Source: an uncultured Pelagibacteraceae bacterium
GTDB lineage: Bacteria > Pseudomonadota > Alphaproteobacteria > Pelagibacterales > Pelagibacteraceae
DNA length: 41,252 nucleotides
Assembly (NCBI GenBank): GCA_902612605.1
Contig: CACMDY010000003.1
Span: 1-41,252, forward strand
Direction: 5' to 3'
This document shows, piece after piece, positions 35,730 through 41,252 of this stretch. Below the pieces are notes generated by a model. It was not told where the DNA came from. It did not search any database and saw only the letters and a program-made list of their open reading frames with translations. Every line of letters begins with the position of its first letter. Within the stretch, counting starts at the first letter, position 1. Made by a program: the position numbers and the translations under genes.

Positions 35730-37208
35730 TTATAATAGAGCTTTCTGAACTGATAATTTCCAACCATTTATTAAATCGTTCCTAACTTTTCGGTTTATTT
35801 TAGGCTTAAAAATTTTATCTTTTTTCCATTTCCTCTTGATTTGATATAATGATTTAAATAATCCAATTTGATATCCAGCTAGTAAAGCTACTCCTAAACC
35901 AGTTGTTTCTAATACCTTTGGTCTTTCTGTATTTATATTTATGATGTCAGATAAAAATTGCGAAAACCAGTTGTTTTTTACCATGCCTCCATCAATCTTA
36001 AGTTTAGTTGGTTTTAAACCATCTTTTTTCATTGCATTAAATAAATCATTACTTTGATAGGCAACTGACTCTAATACTGCTCTAACTAAGGTTTTCCAAT
36101 CACTATTTCTTGTTAAACCTGTTATTACCCCTCTTGCATCAGGCCTCCAATAAGGTGCTCCCATTCCACTGAAGGCAGGCACAACGTATACACCCTCATT
36201 ATTTTTTTTTGATTGAGCAATTGTTTCCGTATCAAAAGCATTGTTAATAAATTTTAATTTATCTCTTAACCATTGTACACCTGCACCTGCAATAAAAATA
36301 GATCCTTCAAGAGCATAAGTATTTTTTCCATTCAATCTGTAACATATTGTTGTTAATAATTTATTTTTAGAATAAATTTTTTTTGAACCAGTATTCATTA
36401 TGACAAAGGCACCAGTTCCATATGTGCTTTTTACTGAACCTCTTTCAAAGCATGACTGTCCTACTGCAGCTGCTTGTTGGTCTCCTAGAACTGCTGATAT
36501 TGGTATTTCACTGCCGACAATTCTCTTACTTGTTAAACCAAAATTATCAGCTGAATTTTTAACTTTTGGCAAAATATTTTCAGAAATTTTAAGTTTTTTT
36601 AAGATTTCTTTATCCCATTTATTATTATTAATGTTAAATAACATGGTCCTACAAGCATTAGTTGCTTCTGTTAAATGATGTTGCCCATTAGTAAGTTTCC
36701 AAATAAGGAAAGTATCAACAGTACCAAATAATAAATTATTTGATTTTAAAAGTTTCTTAACATTTTTTACGTTTTCTAGTATCCATTTAATTTTAGTTGC
36801 AGAAAAATATGGGTCAATAAATAATCCAGTTTTTTTTCTAAAAATTTTTTCATAATTTTTTTTCTTTAACTCTTCACAATAGTCTTGGGTTCTTCTATCT
36901 TGCCAAACAATTGCGTTGAAGACTGGTTTTCCTGTTTTTTTATTCCAAAGAATAGTTGTCTCTCTCTGGTTAGTTATTCCTATACTTAATATTTTTCCTC
37001 TTAATAGTGATGCTTTTTTTATTACTTTTTTCAACGCTTTTAGAGTTGTAAGCCAAATTTCGTTTGGATTATGCTCCACCCATCCATTTTTTGGAAAATA
37101 TTGATTAAATTCAAACTGGGATGTAAATTTTATATTACCATCTAAATCAAAGAGAATTGCTCTAGTTGATGTTGTGCCTTGGTCAATAGCAACAAGAAAT
37201 TTTTTCAC
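35730..37208 (-). CDS. glpK: Glycerol kinase
   Basis: FGGY-family kinase that makes glycerol-3-phosphate from glycerol and ATP. The 492-residue protein begins with the phosphate-binding DQGTTSTRA (9-17), carries NQRETT (about 81-86) and WQDRRT (about 102-107) of the glycerol site, GDQQAA near 243 with the catalytic Asp, and YGTGAFV(I)MNTG and GGM(V)KNNWF segments in the C-terminal half. The start is a GTG at 37208. No glpD or glycerol facilitator is adjacent; the neighbours are phosphodiesterases and a Ugp-like transporter, suggesting glycerol comes from phosphodiester breakdown or uptake elsewhere. Confidence 0.96.
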   Translation of the reverse strand: MKKFLVAIDQGTTSTRAILFDLDGNIKFTSQFEFNQYFPKNGWVEHNPNEIWLTTLKALKKVIKKASLLRGKILSIGITNQRETTILWNKKTGKPVFNAIVWQDRRTQDYCEELKKKNYEKIFRKKTGLFIDPYFSATKIKWILENVKNVKKLLKSNNLLFGTVDTFLIWKLTNGQHHLTEATNACRTMLFNINNNKWDKEILKKLKISENILPKVKNSADNFGLTSKRIVGSEIPISAVLGDQQAAAVGQSCFERGSVKSTYGTGAFVIMNTGSKKIYSKNKLLTTICYRLNGKNTYALEGSIFIAGAGVQWLRDKLKFINNAFDTETIAQSKKNNEGVYVVPAFSGMGAPYWRPDARGVITGLTRNSDWKTLVRAVLESVAYQSNDLFNAMKKDGLKPTKLKIDGGMVKNNWFSQFLSDIININTERPKVLETTGLGVALLAGYQIGLFKSLYQIKRKWKKDKIFKPKINRKVRNDLINGWKLSVQKALL

Positions 37209-37253
37209 AATTTAAGTCTATACCTAAATTTTTTTTTCTAAAAGTAAAAACTG

Positions 37254-37973
37254 TTACAGACTGGAAGGATTAACACTTTTAAATTCTAACATGTTCTCAA
37301 AAGTACACATTTCAGGTTTTGAAAAAGTAATTTTTGGAAATTTTTTACTAAAGTCTAAAAATAGTTTTTTATTAAATTCAATTAAATTACTTATTTCAAT
37401 CTCACTAAGCTCTCTTAAGATATATGCCAAAGTAATATGAAAAGTATATCTTTGATGGTTTTCAAATTTAATTTTTAATAAGCTACTTAGTTCATCTCTA
37501 CAATTTCTAAGAATTTTTTCATCCTTTTTAGAAAAAGGTTCTAAAATAATACTATAACCACCAAAGAATGTTTTTAGTTTAAGATTAAATTCTTTTGGAA
37601 AATTATAGTTTTTAATTCTTTTATTTAATTCAAAAGCTATATCTTTGTGATCCATATCAAGATCTATATCTGATGGCCAATTATTTGTATTTTTTGTATT
37701 TAAATTACAACAATCAAATAACGTCATATGAAAACTAGATTGAGGTAAATAGAAATAAGTTTTTTCTGGATTAAAATTTTTTATTTTTTTTTGAAAACTA
37801 CTAATTTCATCGGATAAATTGGTATTAAGAGGAATATTACAAATTATTGTACAACCTGGAAAGGGTAAAGGATTTCCTTTGTCATCAAATTTATTTTCAG
37901 CATCTTTTAAAGTATATCCTTCAAGTTTTCCAGCTAAAAACTTTTCCTCATTACTAACTATATTTAAATCCAT
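37254..37973 (-). CDS. 2H phosphoesterase-like protein (DUF1868 type)
   Basis: A 239-residue soluble protein with two HxT motifs, H82-M-T84 (in SSFHMTLFDCC) and H179-I-T181 (in YTFHITLAY), each in a hydrophobic strand. The pair and its spacing are the hallmark of the 2H phosphoesterase superfamily (cyclic phosphodiesterase/LigT fold). The N-terminal section (FDDKGNPLPFPGCTIICN) resembles DUF1868. Such enzymes open 2',3'-cyclic phosphates or related diesters. No signal peptide, so cytosolic. It sits 9 nt after a GDPD gene and 45 nt before glpK, which suggests work on glycerol-linked phosphodiesters; that is inference. Confidence 0.75.
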   Translation of the reverse strand: MDLNIVSNEEKFLAGKLEGYTLKDAENKFDDKGNPLPFPGCTIICNIPLNTNLSDEISSFQKKIKNFNPEKTYFYLPQSSFHMTLFDCCNLNTKNTNNWPSDIDLDMDHKDIAFELNKRIKNYNFPKEFNLKLKTFFGGYSIILEPFSKKDEKILRNCRDELSSLLKIKFENHQRYTFHITLAYILRELSEIEISNLIEFNKKLFLDFSKKFPKITFSKPEMCTFENMLEFKSVNPSSL

Positions 37974-37982
37974 TAAAATAAA

Positions 37983-38906
37983 CTAAAACCAGTTTATATT
38001 TTCTTTCTCACAAAGTTCTTTAAGCTTCAATGGATAATCTGTCATGATACCATCTACACCATACTCAACCATTTTTAACATGTCGTAATCTTTGTTTACT
38101 GTCCAAACGTTCACTGGCAAATTTTCTTGATGAGAAATATCTACTAGTTTTTTTGTAATATCTTTATGGTATGGATGCCAAGCTTCTCCGCCTTGTGATT
38201 TTATAATTTTCGGTAATTCATGATTTTCAAAAAAGGGCATGTAACTCATCCATGGAGATCTATTATAAATTGTATTTTTAATTTTAATTCCAGCCTGTTG
38301 TTGAAAAGTTAAATAAGCTCTTGAAATTTCAGGGTAAAGTTTTTTCATTTCTGTCAGTGTTCGCCAATCAAATGATGAAACAATTATTTTATTTTGTAAG
38401 GTTGACTTATTTACCTCTTGCATAATTAGTTTAACCATTTCTTCTGGAGTCGGCGTTAGATTTTCCTCATCAGGTGTAGATTTAATTTCTAAATTTATTA
38501 ATAGATTTTCAGATATGTTTTTTGAGGATAAATTTAATAATTCAGAAAGTTTCGGTATCTTTTGATTTTCTAAAGTTTTTTGATTAACAAATCTTCTTCC
38601 ATATCTAGATAACTTATTTAAAGATCCAACATCAAATTTTAAAAGTTCTTCATAAGTTAAATCATATATTTTTATATTTTCATCCTCTATCCAATTTCCC
38701 TCGTTATCTTTTGTAAGACTTGGATCTAATCTAAAGTCGTGAGTAATCACAGGAATAAAATCTTTTGAAATCAAAATATCAGTTTCGTATGCATTAATAT
38801 TGTTTTCAAATAAGTATTTAAAACTTTCTAGAGTGTTTTCGGGAAGATCTCCTCTTGCTCCTCGGTGACCATAAATTTTTATATGATTTGGTTTGCTTAA
38901 AATCAA
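37983..38906 (-). CDS. ugpQ: Glycerophosphodiester phosphodiesterase
   Basis: TIM-barrel GDPD that cleaves glycerophosphodiesters (for example glycerophosphocholine) to glycerol-3-phosphate and an alcohol. The 307-residue protein has HRGARG (14-19) with catalytic His14, PENT (22-25), ETD (41-43) and THD (55-57), and the C-terminal WTVNK...GVDGIMTDYP typical of the fold. No signal peptide, hence cytoplasmic and UgpQ-like, matching its place 2 nt downstream of a Ugp-type ATPase. The start must be non-ATG: an in-frame TAA at 38915-38913 leaves a TTG at 38906 (or the preceding ATT). The ugpQ name is by context. Confidence 0.9.
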   Translation of the reverse strand: MILSKPNHIKIYGHRGARGDLPENTLESFKYLFENNINAYETDILISKDFIPVITHDFRLDPSLTKDNEGNWIEDENIKIYDLTYEELLKFDVGSLNKLSRYGRRFVNQKTLENQKIPKLSELLNLSSKNISENLLINLEIKSTPDEENLTPTPEEMVKLIMQEVNKSTLQNKIIVSSFDWRTLTEMKKLYPEISRAYLTFQQQAGIKIKNTIYNRSPWMSYMPFFENHELPKIIKSQGGEAWHPYHKDITKKLVDISHQENLPVNVWTVNKDYDMLKMVEYGVDGIMTDYPLKLKELCEKENINWF

Positions 38907-38908
38907 AA

Positions 38909-39961
38909 TTAATTAACTCTTTTGCCAGTGCTTTTATCAAAAATATAATATTTATTGTTCTCAATATTAAGACTTAGATCAGCACCTTTTTCAATAGTTA
39001 GATTTCCCGGACACCTATAACAAAAGTCTTTTTTGTCTTTTAATTGACCATAAACAAGATTATCCGAACCAAGTTGTTCCACTAAGTCTACTTTTAAATT
39101 AATTAAACTATTTTCACGTTGACTTAAATGTTCAGGTCTTATTCCTAATTTTACTTCTCCCTCAAAGTCACTATCAATATCTTTAATTTCAAAACCTTCT
39201 GCAGATAATGTTTTATTTTTTATATTACCATCTAAAAAATTCATTTGAGGTGAGCCAATAAAACCAGCAACAAATAATGATTTTGGATTATCATATATCT
39301 CAATAGGAGTTCCAAGCTGTTCAATAATTCCATTGTTAATAACTGCTAATCTATCAGCAAGTGTCATGGCCTCTACTTGATCATGCGTAACAAATATGCT
39401 TGTTACTCCAACTTTCTGCTGAAGTTTTTTGATTTCAAGTCTCATCTGAATTCTTAATTTTGCATCTAAGTTTGAAAGAGGTTCATCAAATAAGAATATT
39501 TTAGGATTTCTAACAATTGCTCTACCCATTGCAACTCTTTGTCTTTGACCTCCGGATAACATTGAAGGTTTTCTCTGTAAATAATCTGAAATTTGTAGCA
39601 GCTTAGCTGCATCATTTACTTTTTGCTCAATTGTTTCTTTGTCAATTCCTCTGTTTTTTAGACCATAAGCCAAGTTATTATAAACATTCATATGTGGGTA
39701 TAATGCATAGTTCTGAAACACCATTGCTACATCTCTTTCAGACGGATCTACCTCATTAATTAATTTTCCATCAAGATTAATATCACCCTCTGTAATATCC
39801 TCTAAGCCTGCAACCATTCTTAATAAAGTTGATTTTCCACATCCACTAGGTCCTACAAAAACCATAAACTCACCTTCATCAACACTTAATGAAGTTTCAT
39901 GAACAGCCTTAGTTCCATTTGGGTAAATCTTAGTCACATTTTTTAAATCTAAAAAGCTCAT
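38909..39961 (-). CDS. ugpC: ABC transporter ATPase, UgpC/MalK family
   Basis: ATPase of a carbohydrate/glycerol-phosphate importer of the CUT1 family (350 residues). Walker A GPSGCGKST (37-45), Q-loop Q83, signature LSGGQ (135-139), Walker B FLFDEP (156-161) and a C-terminal TOBE/OB regulatory region from about 240 (GIRPEHLS). MalK, UgpC and other CUT1 ATPases are alike; the Ugp call rests on the adjacent GDPD and glpK genes. It starts directly after the permease stop. Confidence 0.85.
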   Translation of the reverse strand: MSFLDLKNVTKIYPNGTKAVHETSLSVDEGEFMVFVGPSGCGKSTLLRMVAGLEDITEGDINLDGKLINEVDPSERDVAMVFQNYALYPHMNVYNNLAYGLKNRGIDKETIEQKVNDAAKLLQISDYLQRKPSMLSGGQRQRVAMGRAIVRNPKIFLFDEPLSNLDAKLRIQMRLEIKKLQQKVGVTSIFVTHDQVEAMTLADRLAVINNGIIEQLGTPIEIYDNPKSLFVAGFIGSPQMNFLDGNIKNKTLSAEGFEIKDIDSDFEGEVKLGIRPEHLSQRENSLINLKVDLVEQLGSDNLVYGQLKDKKDFCYRCPGNLTIEKGADLSLNIENNKYYIFDKSTGKRVN

Positions 39962-40813
39962 TTATTTCTCCGTTTGAATTAATCCTTTTATGAACCATTT
40001 TTGTAAAAATACTACCACTAAAACTGGTGGGATCATTGACAAAATGATATACGCAAATCTTTCTGCAGTTCTTGGCAGAGCAACTCCTTCATAGCTTTCT
40101 GTGTAAATAATCTTCATTCCCATTACAACAGTCCAGTATTCTTCTGCAGTTGTCATTATTAGTGGCCATAAATATTGGCTGTATCCATATACAAACATAA
40201 AGATAAACATTGCTGCTATCATGGTTTTAGATAATGGAACCAAGAAATCTATGAAAAAACTCCAAGCATTTGCTCCGTCTAATTTTGCTGACTCCAAGAG
40301 TTCATCTGGAATTGTTTTATAAAATTGTCTGAAGAAAAATGTTGCTGTAGCTGAAGCAACTAATGGAAGGATAAGGCCTGTATATGAATTTGTTAAACCT
40401 AAATCAGATACAATTTTATAGCTTGGAAAAATCCTTACCTCCAAAGGAACAAGTAGAGTAATAAAGATTAACCAAAAAATTGGTACAGCTAATTTAAATC
40501 TATAATAAACCAAAGCATATGCTGACATTGCTGAAATAACTACCTTAAGTGTTGCAATTCCTAATGCCATTATAAAACTATTAATAAACATTTTTGCAGC
40601 AGTCACTTCTTCTGACCAACCACCTTTTTCATTTAAAACTTCGTTATAGTTTCTTGCTAGCTGATCACCTATATGAAACTTCATACCTTCGGTTAATATA
40701 GTTACAGAGTCATGCGAAGAACTTGCGAAAGATATCCAAATAGGAACTACCATTAACAAGACTCCTAGTATTAAAATAATATGAGCAATTATTTGAAGTG
40801 GTTTAATTTTCAT
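39962..40813 (-). CDS. ugpE: ABC transporter permease, UgpE/MalG family (second copy)
   Basis: Inner-membrane permease of a CUT1-type importer (283 residues, six predicted helices). The EAA loop that docks on the ATPase reads LLESAKLDGANAWSFF...VPLSKT near 170-195, and the C-terminus QKWFIKGLIQ is MalG/UgpE-like. It starts with ATGA overlapping the end of a second, very similar permease gene. Periplasmic segments near the N-terminus (about 30-70) fit UgpE. Substrate inferred from neighbours to be glycerol-3-phosphate or glycerophosphodiesters. Confidence 0.83.
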   Translation of the reverse strand: MKIKPLQIIAHIILILGVLLMVVPIWISFASSSHDSVTILTEGMKFHIGDQLARNYNEVLNEKGGWSEEVTAAKMFINSFIMALGIATLKVVISAMSAYALVYYRFKLAVPIFWLIFITLLVPLEVRIFPSYKIVSDLGLTNSYTGLILPLVASATATFFFRQFYKTIPDELLESAKLDGANAWSFFIDFLVPLSKTMIAAMFIFMFVYGYSQYLWPLIMTTAEEYWTVVMGMKIIYTESYEGVALPRTAERFAYIILSMIPPVLVVVFLQKWFIKGLIQTEK

Positions 40814-41252
40814 TTATCTTGAAAAACCCCCTTAATAAAATATTTCTGCAACACAATTATAATTAAAATTGGTGGCACCATAGACATCATCACGAAAGCA
40901 AAACGATGAACAATTGAACCCGACATCATTTTTAATCCCATAACCACTGTCCAATATTGTTCTGAAGTTGTTACCAATAATGGCCATAGATACTGATTGT
41001 AGCCAAAAACAAACATAAATATTAACATCGCTACAATCATTGTTTTTGACAAAGGAATTAAAAAATCAACAAAAAATCTCCAGGTATTTGCTCCATCAAG
41101 TTTTGCGGATTCAAGTAATTCATCTGGAACGGTTTTATAAAATTGTCGAAAGAATAATGTTGCTATAGCTGATGCTGAAATAGGAACTATTAATCCAAAG
41201 TAAGAATTCACTAGATTAAGCTCAGCCATTACTGAATAAGTAGGGAAAATTC
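40810..41252 (-). CDS. ABC transporter permease, UgpE/MalG family (first copy, 5' end outside window)
   Basis: The frame is open through the right window edge: codons before the internal ATG at 41229 read I-F-P-T-Y-S-V, matching I-F-P-S-Y-K-I-V of the downstream permease, so that Met is internal and the gene continues outside. The visible 147 residues include the EAA loop (LLESAKLDGANTWRFF) and the C-terminus QKYFIKGVFQDK. By eye it is clearly more than half identical to the next gene but lacks about 8 residues in the loop after the YWTVVMG motif. Tandem UgpE/MalG-type paralogues are unusual, since importers normally pair one UgpA/MalF-type with one UgpE/MalG-type subunit. Confidence 0.8.
   Translation of the reverse strand, partial: IFPTYSVMAELNLVNSYFGLIVPISASAIATLFFRQFYKTVPDELLESAKLDGANTWRFFVDFLIPLSKTMIVAMLIFMFVFGYNQYLWPLLVTTSEQYWTVVMGLKMMSGSIVHRFAFVMMSMVPPILIIIVLQKYFIKGVFQDK

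Noticed and set aside
41227..41229. ATG at 41229 as the true start of the first permease
   Set aside because: The frame stays open to the window edge and the upstream residues align with the interior of the paralogous permease, so the gene is truncated by the window.
1..41252. CRISPR arrays, insertion sequences, prophage, integrons
   Set aside because: No spaced direct repeats, transposase, integrase or flanking inverted repeats were seen; composition and gene order are uniform core genome.

Overview
The window looks like chromosomal DNA from a SAR11 / Candidatus Pelagibacter-type alphaproteobacterium. The evidence is a very AT-rich sequence, Lys/Asn/Ile-rich proteins, almost no intergenic DNA, mostly weak or absent Shine-Dalgarno sequences, and a typical alphaproteobacterial gene order (nuoA-N, birA, coaX, rnj, DUF1467, proS, lolC, lolD, dnaE). 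The assignment is inferred from gene content and composition; no database search was possible. I see no insertion sequence, prophage, CRISPR array or integron. This is core, streamlined genome.

Nearly everything is on the minus strand, so transcription runs from high to low coordinates. (A) 41252-33227 is a carbon/phosphorus scavenging block: two tandem MalG/UgpE-type ABC permeases (the first cut by the window edge), a UgpC/MalK-type ATPase, a cytoplasmic glycerophosphodiester phosphodiesterase, a 2H-phosphoesterase-like protein (DUF1868 type), glycerol kinase, a periplasmic histidine-phosphatase-family protein, a secreted SHOCT-domain protein and a beta-hydroxyacid dehydrogenase. The first part reads as import of glycerol-phosphate compounds, hydrolysis of diesters, and glycerol phosphorylation. 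(B) 33063-33230 is the only plus-strand gene I can support: a 55-residue two-helix membrane protein divergent from tRNA-Leu. (C) 32985-26980 is a proteostasis cluster: tRNA-Leu(UAG), tig, clpP, clpX, lon. Trigger factor starts 6 nt after the tRNA CCA end and carries a lysine-rich tail.

(D) 26932-26774 holds tRNA-Val(UAC) and tRNA-Asp(GUC). (E) 26690-3047 is a continuous block of 22 genes, all 14 complex I subunits followed by birA, coaX, rnj, a DUF1467 gene, proS, lolC, lolD and dnaE, in which no gap exceeds 3 nt. (F) 2992-1 is the translation/envelope cluster rpsB, tsf, frr, uppS, cdsA (partial). It is preceded by a structured leader whose fold can hide the rpsB ribosome-binding site. pyrH, usually between tsf and frr, is absent from this position.

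No stretch over 300 bases lacks a gene. The most notable signals are the rpsB leader pseudoknot, the tRNA-Leu/tig junction with trigger factor's basic tail, the lone divergent micro-protein gene, the tandem permease paralogues, the 2H-phosphoesterase in the glycerol-phosphate block, the missing pyrH, and the 23.6-kb gapless block.
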